From: Pseudoips prasinana
Lineage: Eukaryota; Arthropoda; Insecta; Lepidoptera; Nolidae
Assembly (NCBI GenBank): GCA_951640165.1
Contig: OX621253.1
Span: 26,445,469 to 26,509,468 of the forward strand
DNA: 64,000 nucleotides
Direction of reading: 5' to 3'
Shown: positions 23,065 through 33,254 of the stretch, piece by piece
How positions within the stretch are numbered: position 1 is the first letter of the stretch
How the letters are laid out: every line of letters starts with the position of its first letter
The notes under the pieces: generated by a model
Databases searched by the model: none
Seen by the model: the letters and a program-made list of their open reading frames with translations, nothing else
What the model was told of the DNA's origin: nothing
Made by a program: the position numbers and the translations under genes

Positions 23065-23188
23065 TTAAGTTTATATTTTAATAGCATGTATTTTTTTTAA
23101 ATAGGTAAATAAAATTAAAAATAGTATATGAATTGTATTTGTTTTCTTTTTATTTGATATTTATTACCAACATTAAGGCCTATTCAAA

Positions 23189-23425
23189 CCTGAGCGATAT
23201 TCGCTGCCGCTGTGGGTAGAGGTACATACCGCGCGGGTTTCGCTCAGGTATTTAGTATCAAGTACCGCGGCTAGAGCGACCTGAGCGATATTCACTGCCG
23301 CTGTGGGTAGAAGTACATACCGCGCGGGTTTCGCTCAGGTCTTTAGTATCAAGTACCGCGGCTAGAGCGACCTGAGCGATATTCACTGCCGCTGTGGGTA
23401 GAAGTACATACCGCGCGGGAGCAGC
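23189..23425. repeat. Harbinger-A left subterminal tandem repeat, 91-bp unit
   Basis: Units begin CCTGAGCGATATTC at 23189, 23280 and 23371; two full copies plus about half a third. They differ at a few positions (G/A in ATTCGCTG, TAGAGG/TAGAAG). G+C-rich with CCGCGCGGG palindromes. Likely multiplied transposase binding sites. Confidence 0.9.
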
Positions 23426-23659
23426 GGCATGCATCCCACCCCTCACTCCGCAAGCGGGGTTGAAATGACAACAGTACGCACGATATTCCTTAGGGAAAGG
23501 ACGCGTTTGCAACATGGCTTCATCGAAACGAACGAATAACGATTCATTTATTGAGTTGGTGAAGTGCAATCCAGTTTTATATGATATGTCACTTACGGAT
23601 TATAAAAATATATTTATGAAAAATAAAATATGGGATGAGATTAGAGATGTGCCGTTGCC

Positions 23660-23908
23660 GGCAATATTGCCCGAAGTGGGAATATTGGTGGCAACATTGC
23701 CAGCAATATTGCCGGGAGTGGAAATATTTGGGAATATTGCTTATAATTAAGCAATATTCCCAAATATTTCCACTCAAATCAAATCAAGTAGAGAAACTAT
23801 GTACAATACTTAAAATTAGCATTTAAAGGCCATAATCTACAATATACACAATAGAATATAGTTTTGGGTAAAACTGCCAATAATGCCAGCATTTTTGGCA
23901 ATATTGCC
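23660..23908. repeat. hAT-B left subterminal palindrome array
   Basis: Exact GGCAATATTGCC at 23660-23671 and 23897-23908, with variants (GGCAACATTGCC, AGCAATATTGCC, GGGAATATTG) between. The motif is itself a 12-bp palindrome. Matches the array at the other end (26365-26460). Probably binding sites for the BED-finger transposase. Confidence 0.8.
23717..23774. repeat. Perfect fold-back, 27-bp arms, 4-nt spacer
   Basis: 23717-23743 and 23748-23774 are perfect inverted copies around TAAT, inside the left subterminal array of hAT-B. The arm contains GGGAATATTG variants of the array motif, so it may have arisen by inverted copying of an array unit. Confidence 0.9.
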
Positions 23909-24356
23909 ATGTTTCTGCACACGATAGTGAATATATGAAATACCACATAAATATTAAGATAAGAATTGACGATCGTTGTGTATTGAATAAAAGGCATAAA
24001 TTCGAATCATTTCTTCTAATGTTGTACTTGTATTTTATGTAAAATCACATGACAAAAACAATGATTATAAGTATATAAAATGGAAATAACAAAGCGTAAT
24101 TCTTTACAAATCTCTATCAAAACAACAAATAATCTACAAAAATAACATTATTATAATATTTCAATGCACCTGCTTTGGTAATCCTTACATAATTAGTAAA
24201 TCAATTCGAGCAACAACTTAGTAGTTTTTATAATCATTTTAAAATCACAGCTCTTGTTAATACTTATATTTCTAAATCTTAATAGTAATCAGTCATTGAT
24301 AATCACAGTGTTTTGTTTATAATTTATACATAAAGTAAAATTAACGAATTAAATTC

Positions 24357-26099
24357 TTAATTAATGGACAATGGATCTTCGTCTAATTCTGGTCTGAAAT
24401 CGTTCAGTGGTTCATCACATATTTCGTCGACAAAATCGAATTCCACATCGTCGACACATTCTTCATCGGGTAAATCTTCAGGCATTGGCTGTTGATTTTG
24501 ATAAGTGTTTTGGTTGAGGAGTTTCCAATTATGCGCTATGAAGCATATTTTGCCGGCCCTTTCCGTTGTGAGTTTATTTCTTTTAGGCGTGTGAATATTG
24601 GAAAATGTAGAAAAACTCCTTTCCACAGAAGCAGAAGTCGAAGGAATTGATAAAATTTTCACCGCAGTTTTCCCTAAACTCGTGTTAGGAAAAACAAATA
24701 AAATCTCTTCCATAAACGTTGGTTCTTGATTTATAATGTGCTAATTCTTCGAACACAGCCACTCCTCTTTGTCCATCTGATTGCGAATGTTCCATAATAA
24801 ATTGACAACCATCCAAGTTTTCATCCTCAGTTAAATTTACGCCTTGATTGTTGTGGTCTAAGATGGTTGCAGCATAATGTACAGGCTTCAAACTGTTTAA
24901 TTTTCTTAAATTTAGTTCGAATATTTTCAGTACAGCGTTGATGTCAGTTAGAGCTCGATGCACTAAACGGATTGTTCCATAGTCACCTTCTAATTTTGTT
25001 ATCCAGTCAACAACAGGCTTTATTAATTCAATATGTCCGCTTATATCCGACCATATATCTTCGTTTAGTATTTTTGCTTTATATTTTCCAAGTTCTGTAT
25101 GTTCTGCAATAACAACTAGTAATTGTACAACAACTTTTAGTTTGTTGAAATTGCATAAGCAATTTAAGTAACTGCCCCATCTAGCCGTCTAGCTGTTATC
25201 GACTTCTCTAATGCTAGTTTTCTATATTCTGCGCTGAGAATATGAGAATGTGTTATACACTTTATAACAGTTACCACAAACTTAAAAACATTTTTAATAC
25301 AGGGTATTTGAAGCATATCGCCTACCAATAGGTGTAAGGTGTGGACGATACATCCGAACCACATAATATTTTTATAAGTGTTGTTTAACAGTTTCGCACA
25401 TTTGACCATATTAGCTGCATTGTCAGTAATAAATGCCAAGAATTTATTTGGGCCAAGTTCTTCAATCACTTTGGTTATTTCTTCAGCAAGATATTCAGAA
25501 GTGTGCCTGTTATTCTTAGTTTCCAAAAATTTATAAAAATAGGGTTTGGTTGCGAATATAACAATTGAGTCGTTTCTTAAATTAGACCATCCATCAACAG
25601 CAATGTGTAATATTTTAGCTTGCTGTATTTTTTCATTTATTTCGTTCTTGACTTTTGTATACTCTTCACTAAGGAGTGACGTTGATAAAAAATTTCTGGA
25701 TGGAGCTTCATAGTCAGGACGCAATGCTTGCAAAGCTTCTTTCCAGAGTGGATGTTCCAATAGTGACAGAGCTTGGCCAGTAACATAAATGACTCGAGAC
25801 AAAATACGATGCACGTCTGTATTGTCAAATAATGTTCTGTTACTATCAGTCACCAATGGCAATTGTGTCACTAAACTTGCACTGGAAGAAGCACTAGAGG
25901 TACAAGGTACATCGTCCACTGTTTTCTTATCGAAGTCATTCTTAATTTCGACCGGTGCTTTATTGCACATAGTTATATGACGTGCAAATGTTGCATTTTT
26001 ATTTGTATACACTGTATCACAATATTTACAAGTATATTTATCTTTATTATTTTCTGTACTAGTAATAAAGTGTGACATAATCTTGCTCCGCGGTCTCAT
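24357..26099 (-). pseudogene. hAT-B transposase (BED finger)
   Basis: The frame 26099-25164 starts MRPRSKIMSHFITSTENN, then YTCKYCDTVYTNKNATFARHITMC (BED finger), HIAVDGWSNLRNDSIVIFATK (first catalytic Asp region), FLAFITDNAANMVKCAKLL (second) and FGCIVHTLHLLVGDML. After a frameshift near 25175 it reads RWGSYLNCLCNFNKL and goes on to HRALTDINAVLKIFELN, LDHNNQG. A second shift near 24700-24740 leads to KILSIPSTSASVERSFSTFSNIHTPKRNKLTTERAGK, the C-terminal hAT dimerisation domain. Two frameshifts in about 580 codons and no obvious point decay point to a moderately young but inactive copy. Confidence 0.85.
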
Positions 26100-26364
26100 T
26101 TTGTCGGTTAGGAACGGACGTTAAAGTGACGTGCGCATTCTCCGAGAGCTGCCCAGATACTGTTCTCCCAACCCCGTGCCGTGCATTTGCAGCGCGAAAG
26201 AGATGGAACATACATTGATATTTATTATAATAATTACGTCCTATCTTATTGCACGACAAGCGTGTGCGTATTTTAAATATTTTATGATCGATATACTACA
26301 CAAATATAACTAAAAGATGATTACACCTGCAGTAATCATAAAATATATCGGTATTAATTTGACA

Positions 26365-26460
26365 GGCAACATTGGCAATATTGCCAATGCTGCTGGCAAT
26401 ATTGGTATTTTACCGGCAGTGGCAACATTGGGAATATTGCCGGTAGTGGCAATATTGCCA
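26365..26460. repeat. hAT-B right subterminal palindrome array
   Basis: Exact GGCAATATTGCC at 26374-26385 and 26448-26459, with GGCAATATTGG, GGCAACATTGG and GGGAATATTGCCGG between. Same motif as at the left end. Confidence 0.85.
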
Positions 26461-27476
26461 CCAGGCACATCACTAGATGAGATAGGAGAAAAATGTAACA
26501 AAAGTGGTAAGTTTTTATTTTTTAATATATTATTATATTATCTTTCAATTGGGTACTAAATATGAATACCGCCATTAAAGAAGTTGACAAATTGTATACG
26601 TACCCTATCGCCTGAAAGTTGCAAAGTTTCAAAATTTTGATATTCATTGTTCATTGCATTATTTTGTTGAGTAGTAAAATACATATTTTGCAAATACGGG
26701 GTATTGCAAGTTTTAGAGCGTAAATAATTGTGGAGTACGCATGTTGCTTTTATGACTTTTTTAGCTCTAGACACTTCTGGTGCATGGGTTTGAAATATAT
26801 TTGCCATTTTTGAGCCAGTAATCCAAATGCATTTTCAACAACGCGTCTAGCTCGGCATAGGTGCTTATTGTATTTTTCCTTTCTTCTATCAACCCTAGAA
26901 ACTCTTCGATTGAATGGTTTCATTACATGTGCTTGCAATCGAAATGCCTCATCTCCTATTAACACATGATGTGTGACGTCATTAGTTCTCGGCAATGGTT
27001 TAAACCTTGGAACATTTATAGTCCCATTATTAAACCTCCTTCCCATGACAGAATTTTCGAAAATTCCACCGTCGCTATTTTTTCCAAAACCTCCAACATC
27101 GATACATAAAAAATTGAAGTGTGGTCCTACTATTTCCATAAGGACGACGGAAATTTTTTTGAGGTAGCAAAAATAATTGCTGCCTGCATTAGGCGGACAA
27201 ACGATAGTGACATGTTTTCCATCAATACTGCCGCGGCAATTGGGGAATTGCCACATATTATAAAACTCTTCAGATCTTAAGTTCCACATTTCTTCTGTAG
27301 GAGGCTTCATGTATATGGGTTGTAATGTAGTCCAAATAACATCACAAACTTCATCAACAATTTCTGCGACAGTTGAGCAACCCACTCTATAACTGTTTGC
27401 AATACAGCGAAATGAATCTCCACTTGCTAAAAATCTGCAAAAAAATATTTAATAAGCTTTTTTACTCAAGGTCTAA

Positions 27477-27693
27477 GGGTGTGAACCCATGTCTACGGTG
27501 CGGCGCCGTTTGCCGTGCAACGGTACGACACCGCCGCCGGCGGATGGCGCGGCGCCGTCCGCACCACGGTACCGCGAACGGTGCGCCATCCATTGCCCCT
27601 TTCAGTCGATATTTCGCATCGATATTTTGATTCGATCGATGCCGTACCGTTGCACGGTAAACGGCACCGCACCGTAGATATGGGTCCACGCCC
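27477..27693. mobile_element. G+C-rich Harbinger-type MITE, 217 bp
   Basis: Termini GGGTGTGAACCCATGTCTAC and, inward from 27693, GGGCGTGGACCCATATCTAC. The inverted match continues through CGGTGCGG-GCCGTTT-CCGTGCAACGGTACG, about 55 bp. Flanks are TAA and TGA, so a 3-bp TNA duplication is possible with one change. No coding capacity; open frames seen in both directions come from its G+C-rich symmetry. Sits between the back-to-back exons of Harbinger-A. Confidence 0.8.
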
Positions 27694-27922
27694 TGAGCCA
27701 TTTTTACTATAAATTTGGTTTCTAAGATTCCTCAGTATTTATCACCTTACTAACCTTAACAAATTCAGGGTTTTAAACTAGTCTAAGTATAACTAATTAA
27801 TAAAAGTAATTGAATAGATTATAAATAAAAAATATTTTTTACAGGCGATGAAGCCAAAGTGAAATGGAAAAATCTACGTTGCACTTATGGTAAATATTTA
27901 AAAACTACAAAAACCACTACAG

Positions 27923-27983
27923 GCCAAAGTGCGTTTAAATCTTACAGTCGTGTAACGACTGTAAGATTTAAACGCACTTTGGC
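27923..27983. repeat. Perfect fold-back, 29-bp arms, 3-nt spacer, in an exon
   Basis: 27923-27951 and 27955-27983 are perfect inverted copies around GTA. The left arm is gene sequence (TTGQSAFKSY of the MADF protein). Protein sense resumes right after the right arm (KWQWASSMEFLKDL). So the right arm and spacer are an inserted inverted copy of the neighbouring exon. Confidence 0.95.
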
Positions 27984-29322
27984 AAATGGCAGTGGGCATC
28001 TTCAATGGAATTTTTAAAAGATCTAAGATACTAATATGGCAAGAGAAGAAGAAAGCGTATCTGATACCCAAAATATTACTGAACCCGAATCTAATAATGA
28101 AAATTCAACACAACGGTCAAGTTCAGTAGTATCATCCGAACGTTATACTTCACGTTCGGGTTCCAGAAAAAGGACTTCTGTTAACGAACATCCTGTCGAT
28201 AAAGTGATTACGTACTTGAATACAAAAGCAGATAAATTATCGTCGATTGAACATGTTATGCTTGGATATGCAAAAACAATTGACAGTTTTTCGGAGCGAC
28301 GTAAAATTATAACAAAAATGAAAATAGCTCAAGTTATGATGGAAGAGGAATTGGAAGAAGAGCAAGAACGTAGTCTACAACGAGAAACAACACTGCGATC
28401 TTACTACACCACTGAGCCTAACACTAGCCAAAATGATCGTTGTATGTCTCAACAATCAGGTTATTCTCGTAGTGAGCCTAACACAAGCCAAAATGATCGT
28501 TGTATGTCTCAACAATCATGTTATTCTCGTAGTCCCCAGTCTACTAATGATTCTGAACTGCAGTCTGCTCTGCGTTGTATTCAAGATAATGCTCTATCAC
28601 CTCTAGCACATTCACTGACTGGAGAAGGTCTCGATTACGAACACGAAATAGATTACGACCAACAGAAACACTCAGAAATCTAATAAGAAGGTTTTAGGTT
28701 AAGATAAAGGTTGTTATAATATTGTAAAAAACCAAAGTTCTTTCCTAGTTATCTTAAATAAAGATTTTCGTCAATTAATATTCAAATTTGTTTTCCTTAC
28801 CTCTACGATATTGCTAAGCGTTCTTCAGGGCATATGGGTTCTCGATATTTAGTGAATGATTTGCCGATATTTTCCTTTATCATATTTAATATTTCATCGA
28901 AGTTCTCAGTAGTCATTCTGAATGCATTAAAAAACCGATCTTCATCCAATCTTAATCTTGGATATAAAGTGTGGAATTCCCCATGAATTCGGTGTTGTCT
29001 GTTGATGTCATGGATCCAAATTCTTTTCTTAACTGGTGAGTCAATTAAGGCTAATAAAAGTAAAACTTCCTCTTCATCACTAAAATCAGATGCTCTGCAG
29101 AAATTACAACGTGACTGACGTGTATATTCTGTGGCGACTCAGAAATGACTAACTGACGAAAATTTCTTACCTCTCTGAGCGAAACTCGACTACCGCGCGT
29201 TATTCTACCCACAAGGATAGCGAAATCCGTTTTGGTGTGAACAGTAATATTACCGTATACCCACTGGGTTTTCTCTGGCGCAGACGGTAGCGAATACCGC
29301 TTAGGTCTGAACAGTAATAATA

Positions 29323-30604
29323 GGTCTTTACCTATGAAATTGCCGTTTTGTATGAAAAAATTTAAACGAATTTTTTTCATGAATTTTTTTATTTGTATTA
29401 ATCGAAGTAATCACCCATGCAATCAATGCATCTTTGCCATCGCAGTGGCAGTTTATTGATGCCCTTCTTAAAGAAATCAGCTGGACGGGAGGCAACAAAT
29501 TCTTCAAAGGCATTTTGTACTGCCTCTCGGGTATTGAATTTTTTTCCCGCCAAGAAGTTATCCAAATTCTGGAAAAAGTAGTAGTCTGTAGGCGCAAGGT
29601 CTGGTGAGTAGGGCGGATGACGGAGAGCTTCCAACCCCAGTTCTTGCAACTTGGAGACCGTCTGCTGTGCAGTATGAGGTCGCGCGTTGTCGTGCAGGAG
29701 CAGCGAAGACGAGCGATTGACCAATGCTGGTTGGAGATGCGCCAGCTTCTCCATCATTGTGCTCAGTTCTTCACAGTACACATCTGCAGTAATGCTCACC
29801 CCGTTTGGTAAGAAGCTGTGATGAATCACACCGGCGCTAGACCACCAAACAGTGACCATCACTTTTCTAGGGGTAAGTTTTCGTTTAGGGCATTGTTTAG
29901 GTGCTGAACCAGGATCCAACCAACTTGCTGAGCGCTTGCGGTTATCAAACAGAATCCATTTTTCATCGCAGGTAACAATGCGGTTCAAAATTCCTTCATT
30001 TGTGTGTCTGTTGAGCAGTGCAAGGCACGTCTCGACGCGTACTTCGCGCTGGCGATCATTGAGTTCGTGGGGCACCCATTTGTCAAGCTTTTTTACCTTG
30101 CCAATTTGACGCAAATGGACCAATATTGTTTTGACGCTAACGTCGAAAGCTGCTGCTAATTCAGCCGTAGATTGTGTATCATCAGCTTCCACAACCGCCT
30201 TTAATTCGTCATTGTCGACCAAAGTCTTCGGACGACCGCGAGGTTCATTTTTCAGGTCGAAATTTCCAGAACGGAAGCGAGCAAACCAATAACAGGTGGT
30301 GCGTTGGTTTGTAGTGTTAGCTCCGTAAACGTCGTTGATGTTGCGTGCCGCTTGTGCCGCGTTGCTGCCACGACGGTACTCATATTCCATAATTACTCGA
30401 ATTTTTAACGTATCCATGATGACGAAAAAGATTGAAATGCGATGAAAATGTAACACTAATCAATAAAGAAATGACTACTTTTGGAAAAAAGAATCCATGT
30501 TTTTAAAATAAAATTAATTTGAAATTAGAATTCTTAGCCAAACAAAAATTATTTTGATTTGAAATGGCCAGTACTGCAGAACGGCAATTTCATAGGTAAA
30601 GACC
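29323..30604 (-). mobile_element. mariner element, apparently complete (1,282 bp)
   Basis: TA at 29321-29322 and 30605-30606. TIRs GGTCTTTACCTATGAAATTG match perfectly, continuing CCGTT-Y-TG. Length is the classic mariner size. Inserted in the right subterminal repeat of Harbinger-A. One open transposase on the minus strand. Confidence 0.95.
29398..30417 (-). CDS. mariner transposase, DD34D, intact
   Basis: The open frame begins at 30456, but MDTLKIRVIMEYEYRRG at 30417 is the conventional start (339 residues). Two helix-turn-helix motifs occupy the first 110 residues. Signatures: WVPHEL, IVTCDEKWILFDN (first Asp), LLHDNARPHTAQ (second Asp), PYSPDLAPTDYYFF (third Asp) with 34 residues between second and third. 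The sequence looks like the cecropia subfamily (relatives include the transposase part of SETMAR). No stop or frameshift; possibly active. Confidence 0.92.
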   Translation of the reverse strand: MDTLKIRVIMEYEYRRGSNAAQAARNINDVYGANTTNQRTTCYWFARFRSGNFDLKNEPRGRPKTLVDNDELKAVVEADDTQSTAELAAAFDVSVKTILVHLRQIGKVKKLDKWVPHELNDRQREVRVETCLALLNRHTNEGILNRIVTCDEKWILFDNRKRSASWLDPGSAPKQCPKRKLTPRKVMVTVWWSSAGVIHHSFLPNGVSITADVYCEELSTMMEKLAHLQPALVNRSSSLLLHDNARPHTAQQTVSKLQELGLEALRHPPYSPDLAPTDYYFFQNLDNFLAGKKFNTREAVQNAFEEFVASRPADFFKKGINKLPLRWQRCIDCMGDYFD

Positions 30605-30828
30605 TAATATTACCGCATACCCACAGGGTTTTCTCTGCCGCAGACGGTAGCGAATACCGCTTAGGTCTGAATAGGCCTTAAGTATAATAACCTAAAACAT
30701 TAAAAATACCCTTCTATGAGTAAATTATGTACATACACCTACAACTAAAATATAAACAAAATCCTATTCTATCTAATGAATTCTATTAATTCTATCTACT
30801 AATAAATTCCTTTTTGCTCTTCCCCTAA

Positions 30829-32150
30829 TTAAATCATCTCCGGTATTATTCTCTCGAAACACACGTCTGGAATGGATTTCATATAGAATAGGAATTGTGC
30901 TGGCACTCTTTCATCGCGGTGTTCTGGTTCAGGCACATTGAACATGAGGGCTAAATTGTGCAACACACAGCAAGCTGTTATTATTTTCGCACATTTCTCA
31001 GGTGCATAGTGGAGCGTGCGATCTTTACACAAACAACGCCATCGATTTTTTAGCAGCCCAAAAGTATTTTCAATTGCCACCCTGGTCTTTCCATGGATTG
31101 TTGTATATTTATACGCTGGGGTTCCTTCAACAGCATCTAAAATGGGTGTCATTAACCAGGGTCGCTGTGGATAACCAGAACCACCTGCAAATATTTTTAG
31201 GTATATTAGCTTAATTTTTTTTTAGTAAGTCCAACTAAAACATATATTTTAATAGCACTAACCTAATAACCAGACTTGTTCACTATTTCGATGTAACTCC
31301 TGCATGTAATTATTCACTAAACTATTCTCCCATATGAAAGCGTCGTGTGTGCCTCCTCCGTATTTAGCATTTATGCTTAAAATTCGAGCCATACTTAGAA
31401 TAAAATCTGGAAGATAAAAATAAGATGAGTACCACGTATAAAATGACGATGATTGAAGTACGTATTAATCCCTCTAATCTACTTATACTAGGTTACCAAC
31501 TACTTAACTAAATATTCTACTTATTGTGACTACAAAGACCCGTTTTTAGTAATTTATAGCTACACTACGGTTAAGCATTTTATAAACAAACAATAATTTA
31601 CAAATACAAAGTGGCCATTGTCGACCAAAACACTTGACGCCCTTCTTTTTAGATACACAAAAAATTATCACAGTGTAATAACACATAATAATGTTCGTAA
31701 CATCATAACAAACTTATTTTTTATTACATCTCTGTCAGCTCTCGTTTTAAGAAATTTTGTAAATTCATTTAATATTGTAGGAGTGATAAGAGCATCTGTG
31801 ACCTCCTTGACACATTTGCTGACTGTGGTTTGACCTAAATATTTAGCCATTCCCACTATACGCTGATAAGATCCAGTTGCATAGAAAGACAGTGCACATA
31901 GAACCTGTAAATGTATTTTATACTACATAATACCTTATATTAAATATTCTTATTTTTGTTTTGTAATATCTAGGTATGTGGTACACCTTACAACGTGCTT
32001 ACGAACCTTATGCTCTAGGCTAATCCTGGTGCTCGATTTTAAATTAGTTTATTTACGGAGCCGGTCACAAAAAAATTTGAAGGCTTCTTTGTTTAGTCTA
32101 TATCTATTTTTAAACTCCGTTTCATTAATAATAGCTGAATTCATTGTTTT
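30829..32150 (-). pseudogene. HARBI1-like transposase remnant (element D)
   Basis: Exons read leftwards. Exon A (about 32150-32007): NETEFKNRYRLNKEAFKFFCDRLRK, one stop, then STRISLEHK at a GTTCGT donor. Exon B (31904-about 31660): VLCALSFYATGSYQRIVGMAKYLGQTTVSKCVKEVTDAL. Exon C (31406-31263): ILSMARILSINAKYGGGTHDAFIWENSLVNNYM at a GTTAGT donor. Exon D (31184-30829): LLGGSGYPQRPWLMTP ... VAIENTFGLLKNRWRCL ... CVLHNLAL. Phases B and D join correctly. The exon with the first catalytic Asp (GxIDCTH) is missing between B and C, and the third Asp (LLGDSGYP in relatives) is Gly here. Confidence 0.75.
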
Positions 32151-32735
32151 CCTGAGTAAAGCTCTGCGAAAGAGAAAATCACAAGTGGATGATTACGATA
32201 TACAATTATTAATAGACGATATTGACAAAAGCTACAAGGAACGCACTGAAGAAAGGAATAAAAGAAGACAGGCTGAGCTTGAAAAAGAATAAACACCCTT
32301 TAAATTTATTTTTGAGAGCATGTGTAAAACCACGAAACGATTACCAGAATGGCTACAAAGAAGCATCAAGAAACAAATATTCAATATAGTTTAACAAGCT
32401 GAAGATACCTATGAAAATTGCCAATTACGTGATGATCACTATCAACACTATTCATACCTAGAACACATACCACAAAACATACAACCTCATACTTCTCAAA
32501 ACGCACCACAAGAATACATACCACAATAACCTCATACTTCACAAAACGCACCACAAGAATACATACCATAAAACATACAATCTCATACTTCGCAAAACGC
32601 ACCACAAGAATGTATACCACAAACATACAACCTCATACTTCTCAAAACGCACCACAAGAATACATACCACCAAAACCTCATACTTCACAAAACGCATCAC
32701 AAGAATACATACCACAAAACACATTATAACCAATT
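32143..32735 (+). pseudogene. Element D partner-gene C-terminal end with tandem repeats
   Basis: The plus strand reads KRKSQVDDYDIQLLIDDIDKSYKERTEERNKRRQ (32162-32292, stop), then in another frame KTTKRLPEWLQRSIKKQIFNIV and YENCQLRDDHYQHYSYLEHIPQ, resembling the BESS-like end of MADF proteins. This is followed by five copies of a PHTSQNAPQEYIPQ-type repeat. Stops and slips are frequent. It is on the strand opposite to element D transposase, starting just beyond its first exon. Other Harbinger partner genes in the window also end in Gln/Ser-rich repeats. Confidence 0.5.
32485..32725. repeat. Tandem repeat, five units of 45-51 bp
   Basis: Units start with YCTCATACTT at 32485, 32530, 32581, 32631 and 32676, each followed by C-CAAAACGCA-CACAAGAA. 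Unit lengths alternate 45, 51, 50, 45. Encodes the Gln/Asn-rich repeat of the partner gene; open frames on the minus strand here are by-products. Confidence 0.9.
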
Positions 32736-33254
32736 GATGAAAAAGCCACAGATTATTAGTTAAGGAAGAAAAAACATCTAAAACTGTTGTAGATAGATAA
32801 TTTTAAGCTATTGCATAGCTTCTATCGCGGGCCTTGAGTGTGGGGACCGAATCTAGAAATTCCGTAACGACAAAAAACCTAACACCCCCCCACTCGACCG
32901 CCATCTATCGATAAATACCAGAACTTTTAATGACTTTGAAATATCACGCTTGTCTCTTTAGTTCAGCAACCCGCCTTTAGGTGGCATTGGTTGTATTGGA
33001 AAACTACCGTAATCAGCTGTTTGTGAGAAAGTATATAGGTGTGTAGGTATTTATCATCTATGTACAACAGTGAATATCTGTACTCGTATAATTTGTGAAC
33101 AAATTGTTTTAAATATGAATAAACAAAGTGCATTTATTATTGAAGAAATTTACGAAAGTGAAACGTGAAAGTAAATTGAGTTAGTACTCTATATACATTC
33201 ATTTTATTATTATTATCACAAATGCAGTATTATAAAATAAATAAATAATTATAA
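32736..33254. other. Spacer and presumed upstream region of the next gene
   Basis: No gene sense. Contains a C-rich tract (32882-32900) and AT-rich DNA. Confidence 0.4.

Larger units (their letters stand above)
23642..26475 (-). mobile_element. hAT-B element, 8-bp target duplication
   Basis: GATGAGAT occurs at 23634-23641 and 26476-26483 as the 8-bp duplication. Termini: TAGAGATGTGCC at the left and, inward from the right, TAGTGATGTGCC. Both ends carry arrays of GGCAATATTGCC and near copies. Length 2,834 bp, with one decayed transposase on the minus strand. Inserted in the MADF domain exon of Harbinger-A. Confidence 0.93.
23514..28683 (+). pseudogene. Harbinger-A MADF partner gene
   Basis: DNA-binding partner of a Harbinger transposase. 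Exon 1 is 23514-23641 plus 26484-26507, split by hAT-B: MASSKRTNNDSFIELVKCNPVLYDMSLTDYKNIFMKNKIWDEI, then GEKCNKS, the MADF (Myb/SANT-like) domain. GTAAGT donor at 26508; acceptor TTTTTACAG ends at 27844. Exon 2 (27845-28683) continues in phase as GDEAKVKWKNLRCTYGKY, is interrupted by a perfect palindrome at 27923-27983, and ends in a long Ser/Gln-rich tail with two copies of a SEPNTSQNDRCMSQQS repeat. One more frame slip precedes 28036. The intron houses exon 2 of the antiparallel transposase. Confidence 0.85.
26556..29100 (-). pseudogene. Harbinger-A transposase
   Basis: Exon 1 (about 29100-28801) reads SDEEEVLLLLALIDSPVKKRIWIHDINRQH... and ends REPICPEERLAIS-stop-R at a GTAAGG donor; a TAG at 28805-28803 replaces a sense codon. 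Exon 2 starts at 27434 after TTTTGCAG and joins in phase as FLASGDSFRCIANSYRVG. Catalytic triad: NCRGSIDGKHV (first Asp), LCIDVGGFGKNSDGG (second) and LIGDEAFRLQ (third). A frameshift near 26770 breaks the end, RAKKVIKATCVLHNYLRS. The intron (27435-28800) contains exon 2 of the antiparallel MADF gene and a MITE. Confidence 0.85.
23177..30677. mobile_element. Harbinger-A (PIF/Harbinger), carrying four insertions
   Basis: Inverted ends: GGCCTATTCAAACCTGAGCG at 23177 and, inward from 30677, GGCCTATTCAGACCTAAGCG; each is bordered by TTAA, so a 3-bp TAA/TTA duplication fits. Inside lie a MADF partner gene (plus strand) and a Harbinger transposase (minus strand). Insertions: hAT-B 23642-26475, MITE 27477-27693, a palindromic duplication at 27955-27983 and mariner 29323-30604. 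Without the mobile inserts the element is about 3.2 kb. Tandem subterminal repeats occur at both ends. Old and dead. Confidence 0.85.
29235..30677. repeat. Harbinger-A right subterminal repeats, 70-bp unit
   Basis: GAACAGTAATATTACCG-TATACCCAC-GGGTTTTCTCT-GCGCAGACGGTAGCGAATACCGCTTAG occurs at about 29239-29308 and again, split by the mariner, at 29309-29322 plus 30605-30668. Period 70 bp. It shares GGTAGCGAATACCGCT... with the left array in inverted form (GCGATATTCGCTGCCG). Confidence 0.8.

Noticed and set aside
27462..27712. Four overlapping open frames on both strands
   Set aside because: They lie in a palindromic G+C-rich MITE and come from its symmetry.
32485..32725. Regularly spaced repeats resembling a CRISPR array
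   Set aside because: The repeats are contiguous, keep a protein-like reading (PHTSQNAPQEYIPQ) and lie in an insect transposon partner gene. There are no unique spacers.
32381..32733. Minus-strand frames rich in Val/Cys/Tyr (LVVRF repeats)
   Set aside because: Antisense of the tandem repeat of the partner gene.
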